64,000 nucleotides of DNA, taken from Planctomycetota bacterium. GTDB taxonomy: Bacteria; Planctomycetota; UBA1135; GCA-002686595. Positions 1 through 9,317 of the stretch are shown one piece after another (the stretch's first letter is position 1; each line of letters opens with the position of its first letter). The notes under the pieces were generated by a model. That model was not told the DNA's origin. It did no database searches and saw only the letters and a program-made list of their open reading frames with translations. The translations under genes and the position numbers were made by a program. Where the stretch lies: positions 124,001 through 188,000 of the forward strand of contig JADHOC010000002.1 in assembly GCA_016779205.1 (NCBI GenBank), given 5' to 3'.

Positions 1-528
1 GGTGACGCCGGGGGAGTCCGGGGCCCCGAGGGTCAGCGCGCCGCTGCCCGCGGCGACCAGGAACGAGTCCCCGTGCCCGTGGTAGCAGCCCTCGAACTTC
101 AGGATCTTCTCGCGGCCCGTCGCCGCCCGGGCGAGGCGCGCGGCGGACATGGTCGCCTCGGTGCCCGAGTTCACGAGCCGGACCATCTCCACCGAGTGGA
201 CGCGCTCGCAGATGTCGCGGGCCATCTCCAGCTCTCCCCGGGTGGGGGCGCCGAAGGTCGTGCCGCCGTCGACGGCCTCGTGGAGCGCGGCGCGCACCTC
301 GGCGTTGCCGTGCCCGAGGATCAGCGGGCCGTAGGAGCCCACCAGGTCCACGTACTCGTTGCCGTCCTCGTCCCACACGAGCGCACCTTGCCCGCGGACC
401 AGGTGCGGGGGCACGCCGCCCACGCTCCCGTAGGCGCGGACCGGGCTGTTCACGCCGCCGGGGATGAGTTCCTTTGCGGCGGCGAAGATCTCCTCGCTGC
501 GAGTTCTGACGAAGGGCTGCTGGTTCAC
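1..528 (-). CDS. hemL: glutamate-1-semialdehyde 2,1-aminomutase, partial (C-terminus beyond window)
   Basis: PLP enzyme that converts glutamate-1-semialdehyde to 5-aminolevulinate, the last step of the C5 route to haem. The first 176 codons are present, starting at a GTG (526-528); the rest lies left of position 1. Visible HemL hallmarks are [10 protein letters not shown] near residue 22, [21 protein letters not shown] and [12 protein letters not shown], the class-III aminotransferase pattern specific to GSA aminomutase. The GTG start overlaps the hemD stop by four bases (GTGA), so it is translated as the third gene of hemC-hemD-hemL. No frame break is seen. The catalytic lysine lies in the missing part. 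Identification is secure. Confidence 0.95.
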   Translation of the reverse strand, partial: MNQQPFVRTRSEEIFAAAKELIPGGVNSPVRAYGSVGGVPPHLVRGQGALVWDEDGNEYVDLVGSYGPLILGHGNAEVRAALHEAVDGGTTFGAPTRGELEMARDICERVHSVEMVRLVNSGTEATMSAARLARAATGREKILKFEGCYHGHGDSFLVAAGSGALTLGAPDSPGVT

Positions 529-1247
529 CCGCGAAGTGTAGCGAGCGTGCTGGCGAGCGCCTCCGGTGTGGGGCGGGGGAGCCGCAGTAGCCGCTGAAAT
601 CTCGAGTACGAGACGGCGAGCTCGGACTGGGTGGTCGCGCCGATGGCGATGGCGGTGACGCGCGGTGCGTCACTCCTCCGCAGCCAGGCCTTCACCGCGG
701 AAGGGCTGGCGAAGAAGACCGCGTCGATGGGGTCAGGGAGCTCGGCCTCGGGCACCTCCTCGGAGCAATAGGCCACCGGGTCCTCCACGACGCGGCCGGC
801 GAGGACGAGGTGCTCCCGGAGGTCAGAGGCCAGGTCGCCGCGCGGCCAGAGGATCCGGTCCCCGGGCTGGGTCGCCCGGGCGATGGCGTCGGCCAGGGGG
901 GCGGCCCCGCTCTCCTCGGCGCGGCCCACCAGCACCGGGTCGACGCCTGCCTGGCGGAGCGACCGCGCCGTCGCGAGCCCCACGGCGGCGTGGGGAGCCT
1001 CGCGCACGTCGACGCGCTCCTGCCAGAGCCGCTTCAGCGCGGGGATCGTGTTCTGGCTCGTGACCGCGACCATGGCGGGCAGCATGGTCACGCCTGCGGG
1101 CTCGATGGGCCTGCCCACCACGCGGACCAGGGGGCAGTGGACCGCCTCCCAGGACCCGGTCGCCGCCACCGCGTCGACCCAGCGCGCCGCGGCCCGCCGC
1201 GTGGACGGTCCGGTGAGGCAGAGCCTCGACAGTCCGCGGGGGCTCAT
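525..1247 (-). CDS. hemD: uroporphyrinogen-III synthase
   Basis: Closes hydroxymethylbilane to uroporphyrinogen III with inversion of ring D. The 240-residue length is normal. HemD is poorly conserved, so the call rests on the overall two-lobe pattern (LCLTGPS start, [12 protein letters not shown] near residue 75, [15 protein letters not shown] and [10 protein letters not shown] in the second half) plus position. The ATG (1245-1247) overlaps the hemC stop as ATGA, and the stop overlaps hemL, giving tight translational coupling. The open frame extends upstream across hemC, but that part is an arginine/proline-rich shadow, so the start inside the ATGA overlap is preferred. Confidence 0.9.
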   Translation of the reverse strand: MSPRGLSRLCLTGPSTRRAAARWVDAVAATGSWEAVHCPLVRVVGRPIEPAGVTMLPAMVAVTSQNTIPALKRLWQERVDVREAPHAAVGLATARSLRQAGVDPVLVGRAEESGAAPLADAIARATQPGDRILWPRGDLASDLREHLVLAGRVVEDPVAYCSEEVPEAELPDPIDAVFFASPSAVKAWLRRSDAPRVTAIAIGATTQSELAVSYSRFQRLLRLPRPTPEALASTLATLRG

Positions 1248-2152
1248 GAGGTCAGCCGGCGGGCCTCGTCGACCAGCGCCGCGGCGCCCTTGGAGAGCAG
1301 GTCCTCGGCCAGCGCCGAGCCGAGGTCCTCGGCAGCGGCGGCCTCCCCGCGGACCTCCCCCTCCAGCCGCCGGGTGCCGTCCACCGAGAGGACCCGTCCA
1401 CGGAGGTGGACCTCGCCACCTCCCACGGTCGCGTGCCCGGCGATCGGCGCGTTGCAGCCTCCGTTGGTGCCCCGCAGGAACGCGCGCTCCGCGAGGGCGG
1501 CGGCCCAGGCGTCGGGGTCGCGCAGCTTGCTCTCCACGATCGCGCGGGTCTCGCTGTCGTCCTCGCGGCAGGTGATCCCCACGATCCCCTGACCCACCGC
1601 CGGGAGGAAGCGGTCGACGCCGAGCACCTCGCTGATGTGATCGGCGAGTCCGAGGCGCTCGAGCCCCGCCCGGGCGAGCAGGCAGGCGTCGAGGTCGCCA
1701 TCGAGGACCTGGGCCAGCCGGGTGTTCACGTTGCCCCGCTGGGGCACGACCTCGATGTCGCCGCGCACGGCGCGCAGCATGGAGCCGCGGCGCAGGGAGC
1801 CCGTGCCCACGCGGCTCCCCGCGGCGAGCTCGTCGAGGCTGGCGCCGTCCCTCGAGATCAGCGCGTCCTCCACGAGCCCCCTGGGGAGGCACCCGGCGAG
1901 GACGATCCCCTCCTGCAGTGTCGTGGTCATGTCCTTCATGCTGTGGACACCGACGGCCGCGCGGCCGTCGAGCACGGCTCGGTCCACCTCCACCGTGAAG
2001 ATGCCGATGCTGCCGAAGCGCGCCAGCTCCGTCGTGCGGTCGAGGTCGCCGGACGACTTGACGATCAGGAGCTCGTGCTCCTCGCCGAGGATCGCCTGGG
2101 TGGTGCGGGCCTGCCAGAGAGCGAGCTGGCTGCCTCGGGTCGCGAGGTGCAT
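1244..2152 (-). CDS. hemC: porphobilinogen deaminase (hydroxymethylbilane synthase)
   Basis: Polymerises four porphobilinogens into hydroxymethylbilane using a covalent dipyrromethane cofactor. The 302 residues match the family length. It begins with the typical TRGSQLALWQA and has VHSMKDM (residues 69-75), RRGSMLRAVR, the PQRGNVNTRL segment, and the cofactor-anchoring cysteine at about residue 233 in NGGCNAPIAG. It is first in hemC-hemD-hemL; the 32 bases to the upstream DUF3500 gene are too few for much regulation, so transcription may come from that gene or from within it. No anomalies. Confidence 0.97.
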   Translation of the reverse strand: MHLATRGSQLALWQARTTQAILGEEHELLIVKSSGDLDRTTELARFGSIGIFTVEVDRAVLDGRAAVGVHSMKDMTTTLQEGIVLAGCLPRGLVEDALISRDGASLDELAAGSRVGTGSLRRGSMLRAVRGDIEVVPQRGNVNTRLAQVLDGDLDACLLARAGLERLGLADHISEVLGVDRFLPAVGQGIVGITCREDDSETRAIVESKLRDPDAWAAALAERAFLRGTNGGCNAPIAGHATVGGGEVHLRGRVLSVDGTRRLEGEVRGEAAAAEDLGSALAEDLLSKGAAALVDEARRLTS

Positions 2153-2184
2153 GGGGAAGCGCAGGGGGTGGTAGCGAGGGACGG

Positions 2185-3204
2185 CTACTTGCCGCCGAAG
2201 TCGCGGTCGATGTCGCGGAGCACCGTGTGGAGGTGGTCCGGGCCGTCCGTCGTGAAGAGCTCGAGCGCGAAGCGCGGCGTGAGGATGGTCCAGGCCCTGG
2301 GGCCATCGAGGTCGCCGCCGCCCCAGCGCATGAAGCGCACAGTCTTCGCCCGCTCGGGGTCGAAGAGGTACGGGGTGCGCAGCGGCTCGTCCAGGAGGCC
2401 GAGGTAGGTGGTCAGCAGGTCTGCGATGGCGCTGCGGACCTTGGGCTTGAGGTCGGAGAACGGCGCGCCGTCCTCCGCCGGGAGCTCGTTCGACCCCGGG
2501 CCCATGCGGATGTCCCTGGGGCGCGGCTGCTCGGACTCGGGGAGGCCCTCGCCCCCCACCGCGAGCGCGGCGCGGTAGGCCTCGTTCAGCGCCCCGATCA
2601 CGTCGACCGTGGCGCCCTGCGTGCCGTCGTCGCGGTCCGCGAGCACGGGGCGGGCGCCCACGAAGAAGGGCGTGACGCTCGGCGTACGGCCCGGCTTGCA
2701 GTCCACATGCAGGGCGATGTGGTGCCCCTCGAACCGCCAGGACCAGCGCTGGTCGGCGTCGGGGGATCCGTAGATCCGGAGCCAGTACAGGTCGGGGTCA
2801 CGGTGGGTCGCGACCTTCTCCGGAGTGGACTCGAGCCGTCGGAGTTCGCTCTCCAGCTGCCGGACCTGGCGCCACATGGTCATGCCCTCGCTGGAGAGCG
2901 CGGTGTCCAGCAGGGCCTCGAGGGCCTTGACCTGGCCCTCGTCCATGGCGCCGATGGCGAGGCCCGCGCGCTGCACCGGGCCGAAGGCCCACTGCGTTCG
3001 TTCCTCGTCGGTGTGGGCCGCCGTGGCCTTGCGGCCGAGCTCGTCGGGCAGGGCGGCGAGCATGGCCCTTGCGGACGATGCCATCTGCTCGGCGACGCCC
3101 TTCGGCGCGGCCGGCTCCACGCGGGCGACGGCCATGGAGGCGAGGGCGACGGCCAGGCAGCCCGCCAGGGGCGCGACTCGCTGGATCCTGCGGCTGCTGC
3201 TCAT
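2185..3204 (-). CDS. DUF3500 domain protein, exported
   Basis: A 339-residue protein with an N-terminal hydrophobic segment after SSRRIQR, consistent with a signal peptide or anchor ending near residue 30. The body resembles DUF3500 proteins: it has a WSWRFEGHHIALH segment, a later PFFVGARP, and a C-terminal stretch on decline of an enzyme-like fold (DLDGPRAWTILTPRFALELFTT). No catalytic function is established for the family. The start at 3202-3204 was chosen because the upstream in-frame extension is low-complexity and a TATCTT hexamer sits six bases before this ATG. It is directly upstream of hemC on the same strand with a 32-base gap, so co-transcription is possible without an obvious biochemical link. 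Confidence 0.8.
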   Translation of the reverse strand: MSSSRRIQRVAPLAGCLAVALASMAVARVEPAAPKGVAEQMASSARAMLAALPDELGRKATAAHTDEERTQWAFGPVQRAGLAIGAMDEGQVKALEALLDTALSSEGMTMWRQVRQLESELRRLESTPEKVATHRDPDLYWLRIYGSPDADQRWSWRFEGHHIALHVDCKPGRTPSVTPFFVGARPVLADRDDGTQGATVDVIGALNEAYRAALAVGGEGLPESEQPRPRDIRMGPGSNELPAEDGAPFSDLKPKVRSAIADLLTTYLGLLDEPLRTPYLFDPERAKTVRFMRWGGGDLDGPRAWTILTPRFALELFTTDGPDHLHTVLRDIDRDFGGK

Positions 3205-3210
3205 ACCCGG

Positions 3211-3216
3211 AAGATA
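3211..3216 (-). promoter_or_regulatory. candidate -10 hexamer TATCTT for the DUF3500 gene
   Basis: Minus-strand TATCTT ends six bases before the ATG at 3204, a spacing that would place transcription start at or next to the start codon. One of a recurring series of TAnnnT hexamers in this window; not experimentally supported. Confidence 0.4.
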
Positions 3217-3379
3217 CGCGCATCGCGGCAAGCCTGCCGCGGAGAAGCGGAGGGCGCTGGGCGCGCCTCGACGGAGATCTGACGACCTTCTGCCCAACGC
3301 GCCAGGCATGGCCTCGTACCCCCCCTCCGAGAGCCGTCGCCGTGCGGGCGCGGCCCATCCCATGAGCGGAGGAAGGAAG

Positions 3380-4255
3380 ATGAACAGCCTCAAAGGAACC
3401 CTCACGATCAGCGCGACCGGCGTCCTCGCCGCGCTCCTCGCAACGTCCACCGGTGCCCTGGGCCAGGAGGGCGCCGTGCCCGGGCAGGCCCCGTCGGAGG
3501 TCCCCACGGAGACCCCGGCGGAGGGCGTGCCCCTGCGGCCCTTCGCGGTCGCCCCGCCGGTGGACGGCGCGCCGGCCCCGGGAGCCGTCGACCCCGCACC
3601 AATGGCCCGGGGAGTCGATCAGGGAGCGGAGGAGCTGAGGCTCCTCCTCTCGGAGGCTGACCTGGACCGCCGCATGGACGCCTTCGATCGGAGCTCGCGG
3701 GAGGCCGCAGTCAACGGCACCACCCGGGCCGCGCTGGAGCTCCTCGCGGCGGACCTCGCGGACCCCGAGGTGGCGTTCCTGGCTCGGCTGGCCCTCCGGG
3801 GGGCGCCGCCCGCTCCGGGCGGAGGCCGAGTGGCGCCCTTGCCCCCGTCCCTGCAGGGCCTGATGGGGGCGGACCTGTTCGCCGTGGACCCCTTCAGCGC
3901 GGGGGCCTTCGGCGGGAGCTTCTCGGGCCCCGACCCGTTCAGCGGCGACCCCTTCCGTGACCTGGAGCAGCGGGTGAAGGACCTGCACCAGCGGATGCTC
4001 TCCGGCCCCCGGTCAGGCCTTCGCCAGGCTCCGGGGTGGCCCTCACAGGCGCCGCCCGGAAGCGGGGCTGCGCCGGCGCCGTCGCGTGGGTCCTTCTCGA
4101 GCTCCAGCGTCTCGATCTCCCAGGGGCCCGGCGGTGTGCGGGTCGAGGTGACCGAGGACCAGGGGGAGGGCCGCGAGGTCTTCACCTACGAGGCGGAGTC
4201 CATGGACGCGCTCCTCAAGGCGCACCCCGAGCTCCGCGCCAAGCTCGGCCGCTGA
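3380..4255 (+). CDS. secreted hypothetical protein, Pro/Ala-rich
   Basis: Not recognised. The 291-residue product starts with a clear signal peptide (MNSLKGTLTISATG, then a hydrophobic core, cleavage likely after GALGQ near residue 26). Next come a proline/alanine-rich linker (about 30-75), an acidic alpha-helical segment (about 80-140), a Phe/Gly/Asp/Pro-rich stretch with repeated DPFS units (about 165-190), a short helix LEQRVKDLHQRM, a serine cluster, and a C-terminal helix ending in LRAKLGR. A purine-rich GGAGGAAGGAAG immediately before the ATG at 3380 supports this start over the ATG six codons upstream. Divergent from the DUF3500 gene, convergent with hemA. Confidence 0.7.
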   Translation: MNSLKGTLTISATGVLAALLATSTGALGQEGAVPGQAPSEVPTETPAEGVPLRPFAVAPPVDGAPAPGAVDPAPMARGVDQGAEELRLLLSEADLDRRMDAFDRSSREAAVNGTTRAALELLAADLADPEVAFLARLALRGAPPAPGGGRVAPLPPSLQGLMGADLFAVDPFSAGAFGGSFSGPDPFSGDPFRDLEQRVKDLHQRMLSGPRSGLRQAPGWPSQAPPGSGAAPAPSRGSFSSSSVSISQGPGGVRVEVTEDQGEGREVFTYEAESMDALLKAHPELRAKLGR

Positions 4256-4265
4256 TCCGCGGGGC

Positions 4266-5516
4266 TCAGCCAGCGTCGCCGGGGAGCCCGTCGACGAACC
4301 GAAGGTAGGCGCGCTCCAGCGCCGCCGTGGACTGGGTCTGCCGGGCGCTCTCCTTGAGCTGGGAGAGCGCCAGGTGCAGGAGCTGGCGCTCCATGGCGTG
4401 GGCGAGCTCCAGCTCCCGCGCGGTGGCCTGGCCCGAGGTGATCCGGTCGAGGAGCTGCTCGCGCTCCTCGGCGAAGCCGGTCTTGAGCTCCTCGATGGCG
4501 GGCGTGAAGGCCGCGAACGTGCGCAGGCTGAGGAACTTGTGGACCTCTCCGATGAGGATCGGCGTGACCTCCTCGGCCGCGGCGGCGCGGCCCGCGCGGT
4601 GCTCCTCCACCACGGGGAGGAGGGCGTCGAGGTCGTAGACGATCACGCCGTCCAGCCCCGCCACCTCTGGAGAGACGGCGCGCGGGACGGAGAGGTCGAG
4701 CACGACCAGGGGTTGATCGCGCTTGGCGAGGGCCTTGCGGTTGAGGTCGGCGGCGTTCACCAGCGGCTCGGCGCCGTCCACGCAGACGACGGCGAGGTCC
4801 GCGGCCTCGAACTCCTCGGGTAGGCGCTCCAACCCCGCGGACTCCACGCCGCCGCCGAGATCCAGTGCGGCCTCCGCGGAACGGGCGGGGGTCCGGTTCA
4901 TGAGGCACAGGCTCCCGATGGAGGCGGAGGCCAGGTTCCGGGCGACGAGCATCCCCGTCTCCCCGGCGCCAACGACCACGGCGCGCCGCTGTTCGAAGCG
5001 CCCGATGGCCCGCGCCGCCACCTCGAGGCCGACCCTTGCGACCGAGAGGCTCCCCTCGCCGATGGAGGTCTCCCGCCGCACCCGCTTGCCCACGGTGATC
5101 GCCTGCTCGTACAGGGGCGTGAGCTGTCGGCCGGTGACCCCCGCCTCGAGGCTCCGCTTGAGCTGGCCGAGGATCTCGGTCTCCCCGAGGACGAGGCTGT
5201 CCAGCCCCGACGCGACGCGGAAGAGGTGCATGATCGCCTCGACGCCGCGGAAGCTGTAGATGTGACGCTCCTCGACGTTCCGGAAGAGCGCTCCCCGCAG
5301 CGCGGCGGCTCCCTGGGTGCCGTCAGTGGTGGAGGCGAGGATCTCCGTGCGGTTGCAGGTGGAGAGGACCACGCCCTCCTCCACCAGGCCCCCCTGGCTC
5401 AGCTGCTGGAGGAGGGCGCGTGCGTCCTCCTCGCTGACGGCGTACTGCTCCCGCACCGCCACCGGGGCGGTTCGCTGGGACATCCCCACGAGGACCAGGT
5501 CTTCGATCGCGTGCAT
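4266..5516 (-). CDS. hemA: glutamyl-tRNA reductase
   Basis: NADPH-dependent reduction of glutamyl-tRNA to glutamate-1-semialdehyde, the committed C5-pathway step; its product feeds HemL. 416 residues, normal length. Catalytic cysteine 54 in STCNRTE, GETEILGQ (111-118), RRETSIGEG (148-156), and a Rossmann NADPH motif VVGAGETGM near 181-189 are all present, followed by the C-terminal dimerisation helices. Last gene of the hemE-hemN-hemY-ccsA/hemX-hemA group; the start lies three bases after the upstream stop. Confidence 0.97.
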   Translation of the reverse strand: MHAIEDLVLVGMSQRTAPVAVREQYAVSEEDARALLQQLSQGGLVEEGVVLSTCNRTEILASTTDGTQGAAALRGALFRNVEERHIYSFRGVEAIMHLFRVASGLDSLVLGETEILGQLKRSLEAGVTGRQLTPLYEQAITVGKRVRRETSIGEGSLSVARVGLEVAARAIGRFEQRRAVVVGAGETGMLVARNLASASIGSLCLMNRTPARSAEAALDLGGGVESAGLERLPEEFEAADLAVVCVDGAEPLVNAADLNRKALAKRDQPLVVLDLSVPRAVSPEVAGLDGVIVYDLDALLPVVEEHRAGRAAAAEEVTPILIGEVHKFLSLRTFAAFTPAIEELKTGFAEEREQLLDRITSGQATARELELAHAMERQLLHLALSQLKESARQTQSTAALERAYLRFVDGLPGDAG

Positions 5517-5519
5517 CGT

Positions 5520-6356
5520 TCAGTCCAGGGAGTGGAACGAGGCCTCGGGGACGAGGGCGGAGGCCACCAGGGCGCCGAGCAGGAGCGTGAGGCCGCCCAC
5601 GGCGGCCCAGCTCGCCCGGCTGGCGGTGATCCCCGGGATGCGCTTGGAGAAGGCGATCAGCCCGAAGTGGAAGCAGATCGCGAACATGCTCAGCACGAAC
5701 GAGTCCGTGTACCCGAAACCCTCCACGCCCCGGCTGTGGGCCATGCCGATCCCCACGTTGACGCCGAGGAGGAGCCCCAGGAAGCCGGTCAGCGCCGACA
5801 GCCGGGTCATTCGCGCCAGCTGACGGAGGTCGGGGAGCTGGCGGAAGAGGGCGCCGAAGGTCTGCCGGCGCATCTGGCGGAAGAGGAGGAGGTAGAGGAA
5901 CCCGTAGAGCCCGGAGAGCATGACCGCGGCGCTGGCGAGCACGACGGTCAGCACGTGCATCACCGTGGTGACGCTGGAGGGGCCTCGCTCGGTGAGGGCG
6001 CGCAGCGGGCCGAACATGCCCGAGGTGAGCTGGAGCAGGAAGGCCGCGATGAAGACGATGGCCGCGACGGTCGGCTGCGGCTGTCGGAGGGTGACGAGGG
6101 AGAACAGGGCCACCATCACCAGGCAGACCGCCGAGAAGGAGAGCCAGACGTCCAGCCGGGGGAAGCCGCCCGACGCATCGCCGAGGACGATGAAGAGGCA
6201 GGCGTGCAGCGCGAAGGTGGACAGCATCAGCGCACGGCGAGCCCGCTGGATGGGCGGCTCCCGGTCGCCGGCGAAGGACATCCCGTAGAGCACGCCGAGG
6301 AACAGGTACAGGCTCGGGAGCGCGACGGCGAGGGCCTGGATGAGCTCGTGATTCAT
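5520..6356 (-). CDS. CcsA/HemX-family membrane protein
   Basis: An integral membrane protein of 278 residues with about eight hydrophobic helices, related to the CcsA/CcmC cytochrome-c assembly family and to HemX, which often neighbours hemA. Histidines inside or at the ends of helices (for example in FALHACLF, VMHVLTVV and CFHFGLIAF) could bind haem. In CcsA the conserved WWD loop carries tryptophans; no clear WWD motif is visible here, so a HemX-like role in tetrapyrrole control is as likely as cytochrome assembly. The ATG overlaps the hemY stop as ATGA, and the stop is three bases before hemA. Confidence 0.8.
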   Translation of the reverse strand: MNHELIQALAVALPSLYLFLGVLYGMSFAGDREPPIQRARRALMLSTFALHACLFIVLGDASGGFPRLDVWLSFSAVCLVMVALFSLVTLRQPQPTVAAIVFIAAFLLQLTSGMFGPLRALTERGPSSVTTVMHVLTVVLASAAVMLSGLYGFLYLLLFRQMRRQTFGALFRQLPDLRQLARMTRLSALTGFLGLLLGVNVGIGMAHSRGVEGFGYTDSFVLSMFAICFHFGLIAFSKRIPGITASRASWAAVGGLTLLLGALVASALVPEASFHSLD

Positions 6357-7900
6357 GAGACCTCTCCCCTCGGTGCTGGCTGTGTGGCGCCGTCGGTGGT
6401 GGGCTCCTGGCGCCGCCCTGTGACGTGCGAGAGGCGCCCTGCGGCGGTGGCCGCGACGTCGATCCCCACGCGGATGCGGTCATCGACGGAGACCCCGCCG
6501 ACGTAGCTGCCTGCGAGGTGGAGGCCGGGGAGGTGGCGCTCGCACCCGGCCAAGAGCTGCTCCATGCGGCGGTCATGGCCCGGCGCGTAGCGCGGGATGA
6601 CGTTCGTCCAACGCTGGACTAGCGACGCCACGACCCGCGGCGCGCCGGTGGGCGCCGGAGCGTGGGGGTGGGTGGCGCGGTAGCCGGCGAGGGCGCGCTC
6701 GAGCTCGATGAGCGCCCGGTCCACCAGGCCGTCGCCCACCAGATCAGCGACGTCGCCGCCGCGGAACATGGAGGTGATGGCGGAGGTCCCGAAGGGGGCG
6801 CGCCCGTCGAAGATGCGTGAGGTGAACAGCGTGCCGAGGACCCCGGGGGTCCGCGGGTCGCGGCGTGCCTGCTCGTCGGGGGGCACGAGGAAGCCGAAGC
6901 CCGGCGGGAGGTCGACGTTCTCGAGGCCGAGGTGGACCGCGGTGACCGCGGCGTGCTCGAGGTGGAGGAGGGCGTCCAGGTTCAGCCGCTCCGGGGCGCA
7001 GAGGGCGACCAGCGGGTAGGCGACCGGCGCCGGCGTCGCGAGGACGAGGTCCCGGCAGGAGAGGGACTCGCCGCTCTCGAGGATGGCTCGCCACCCGCCC
7101 GGGCCGCGGTCGATCTCCACCACCGGGGTCGCCATGGACAGCGAACCCTCCAGGGCCCGGCGGTAGCCGTCCACGAGGGTCTCGAAGCCGCCCTGGAAGG
7201 AGATGAGGTCGGTGGCCGAGGTGCGCGGACCGGGGGGCGGCGCCGCAGCGAGCCGTCTGGCGCGGCGGGCCTGGCGCCCCCTCGCGATCATGCCCCGGAC
7301 CAGCCCGCCGCTCTCGCTGCACATGGCGTGCATGCGGGGGAAGGCGCTGCGGGCCCCGAGCTCGTCCACCTCGGCGGCGTAGACCCCGCGGACGAACGCC
7401 CCCGCGAGGGTGCGCGTGGCCTCCCGTCCGATGCGCTCGGTGAGGAAGGCCTCGAAGGTCGGCTCGGGGGCGCGGGGGTCGGGTCGGAAGCGGCGCAGGG
7501 GCTCGGAGAGGATCCGCAGCTTGGCGCGGGCGGAGAGCAGCGGGGTGCGCAGGAGCGCGAGGGGCGAGTCCGGGAGCGCGTGCAGCCCGCCGTCCTTGAA
7601 CAGGTAGCGACGCTTCGCCTCGGCGTTCGAGGCGATCAGCTTGTCGCTCAGCCCGAGCTTCTCGGCCGCCTCACGCACGTGGCGGGCGCCGGCGGGCACC
7701 GTGTTGGGCCCGCTCTCGAAGAGGAACCCGTTCCGGTCCCCGGTGCCCACGACGCCGCCCACGCGCCGGCGGGCCTCGAGGACGAGGACGCGTAGCCCAC
7801 GCGCCTGGAGCTCGTGGGCACAGGCGAGGCCCGTCAAGCCGGCGCCGACGACGATCACGTCGTTCATGGACCCGCTGTCGATGGCGTTCTCCTCCGGCAT
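6353..7900 (-). CDS. hemY: protoporphyrinogen oxidase (FAD, HemY type)
   Basis: Six-electron oxidation of protoporphyrinogen or coproporphyrinogen to the porphyrin. It begins with an FAD dinucleotide motif VVGAGLTGLACAHEL followed by VLEARRRVGG, then the family segments ESGPNTVPAG, FEAFLTERIGREATRTLAGAFVRG in part, and the C-terminal flavin-contact region LAGSYVGGVSVDDRIRVG. 515 residues from ATG 7900; the ATG 11 codons later (7867) would start exactly at the Rossmann strand, and no Shine-Dalgarno favours either. It sits four bases after hemN. Whether it acts on copro- or protoporphyrinogen cannot be told from sequence, but HemN next door favours the protoporphyrin route. Confidence 0.94.
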   Translation of the reverse strand: MPEENAIDSGSMNDVIVVGAGLTGLACAHELQARGLRVLVLEARRRVGGVVGTGDRNGFLFESGPNTVPAGARHVREAAEKLGLSDKLIASNAEAKRRYLFKDGGLHALPDSPLALLRTPLLSARAKLRILSEPLRRFRPDPRAPEPTFEAFLTERIGREATRTLAGAFVRGVYAAEVDELGARSAFPRMHAMCSESGGLVRGMIARGRQARRARRLAAAPPPGPRTSATDLISFQGGFETLVDGYRRALEGSLSMATPVVEIDRGPGGWRAILESGESLSCRDLVLATPAPVAYPLVALCAPERLNLDALLHLEHAAVTAVHLGLENVDLPPGFGFLVPPDEQARRDPRTPGVLGTLFTSRIFDGRAPFGTSAITSMFRGGDVADLVGDGLVDRALIELERALAGYRATHPHAPAPTGAPRVVASLVQRWTNVIPRYAPGHDRRMEQLLAGCERHLPGLHLAGSYVGGVSVDDRIRVGIDVAATAAGRLSHVTGRRQEPTTDGATQPAPRGEVS

Positions 7901-7904
7901 GGAA

Positions 7905-9317
7905 TCAGAGCGTCTTCGAGAAGGTGGACTTCCCGCTCTCGCCCCGCGCCTTGCGCTCGCGCAGGTACCGGTCGAAGGGGACGGCGACGTTGCGCATCAG
8001 CACCTGGCCAATGGGGGTGAGCTTGATCAGGTCCGAGCTGAGCTCCACGAGGCCGTCGCTGGCGGGCGTCTCGAGCTCCTCCAGTTCGAGGGCGAAGGTC
8101 GCGTCAAAGTCGACGCCGTGCTCGGCCTCGATCCGGCGCTTGTCCACGCGCCCGTTGCACATCAGCTCCAGGATGATGTCCCGGCGCATGCGGTCCTCCG
8201 GGCTCATGGCGTGCCCCCGGTAGGTCGCGAACCCGCGCTCAGCGACGTCCCGGACGTACTCCGGCTCGTTGGCGATGTTCTGGACGTAGCAGCCGTCGAC
8301 CTCACCGATGGAGGAGACCCCGAGGGAGACCATCTCCCGGCCCCGCTGGGTGGTGTAGCCCATGAAGTTGCGGTGCAGGGTGCCGTCTGCGGCCGCGACG
8401 CTGAGCTCGTCCTCGGGGAGGGCGAAGTGGTCCAGGCCCAGGTAGACATAGCCGGCCGCGTCGAAGGCCTCGATGGAGTCGGCGAAGAGGTCCAGCTTCT
8501 GCTCCGCGGAGGGCATGGCGTCCGTATCCATGGCCGCCTGGTGCTTCTTCATCCAGGGGACGTGGGCGTAGTGGAAGAGCGCCACGCGCTCGGGGGCGAT
8601 GTCCAGGGTGGTCTCCACGGTCCGCTTGAAGCCGTCCCTGGTCTGGTGGGGGAGGCCGTAGATGAGGTCGATGTTGACCGACTCCATCCCCGACTCCCTG
8701 GCGCTCTGGATGACGTTGCGCGTCATCTCTTCGGACTGGACTCGCTTGATCGCGCTCTGGACGTCGGGCTCGAAGTCCTGGACGCCCATGGAGACCCGGT
8801 TGAAGCCGAGGCTGGCGAGGCGCTCGATCTGCGCGGTCGTGGTGACCCGCGGGTCGACCTCGATGGAGACCTCCGCGCCTTCCGCCATGCGGAAGCGGCC
8901 CATGATCGACTCGAACAGCCGCGCCAGCTGGTCGGGGTCAAGGCTCGTGGGCGTGCCGCCGCCCCAGTGGAACTGCTTGACCTCGCGCCGCTGGATCCCG
9001 GTCCGCTCGATGAAGCGGAGCTCGTGCTCGACGGCCTCCAGGTAGCGCTCGCGGCGCTCCGCTGACCGTGAAATCTGCACGTTGCACCCGCAGAACAGGC
9101 ACAGCTCCGCGCAGTAGGGCACGTGGGTGTAGAGGGAGATCGGCTCGTCCGGTCGCGCCGTGGCCGCCGCCTCGAGGCGCTCCCCGTAGGTCGTCGGGTC
9201 GAAGGCCAGCTCGGGGTCCTTCTCCCAGTCCACCGCGGTGGGATAGGAGGTGTAGCGGGGCGCCGACGTGGCGTACCGAGCCAGGAGCTCCTTGGGGACC
9301 TCGAGCCGTCCGCTCAC
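7905..9317 (-). CDS. hemN: oxygen-independent coproporphyrinogen III oxidase (radical SAM)
   Basis: Radical SAM enzyme that decarboxylates coproporphyrinogen III to protoporphyrinogen IX without oxygen. Start taken at the GTG (9315-9317) overlapping the hemE stop; 470 residues. The HemN-specific RYTSYPTA motif (21-28) separates it from HemW. The cluster motif C69-x3-C73-x2-C76-x-C78 follows YTHVPY; HWGGGTPTSL and SMGVQDFEP are the SAM-binding segments, and the C-terminal accessory domain is present. It makes the substrate of HemY, consistent with gene order. Confidence 0.95.
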   Translation of the reverse strand: MSGRLEVPKELLARYATSAPRYTSYPTAVDWEKDPELAFDPTTYGERLEAAATARPDEPISLYTHVPYCAELCLFCGCNVQISRSAERRERYLEAVEHELRFIERTGIQRREVKQFHWGGGTPTSLDPDQLARLFESIMGRFRMAEGAEVSIEVDPRVTTTAQIERLASLGFNRVSMGVQDFEPDVQSAIKRVQSEEMTRNVIQSARESGMESVNIDLIYGLPHQTRDGFKRTVETTLDIAPERVALFHYAHVPWMKKHQAAMDTDAMPSAEQKLDLFADSIEAFDAAGYVYLGLDHFALPEDELSVAAADGTLHRNFMGYTTQRGREMVSLGVSSIGEVDGCYVQNIANEPEYVRDVAERGFATYRGHAMSPEDRMRRDIILELMCNGRVDKRRIEAEHGVDFDATFALELEELETPASDGLVELSSDLIKLTPIGQVLMRNVAVPFDRYLRERKARGESGKSTFSKTL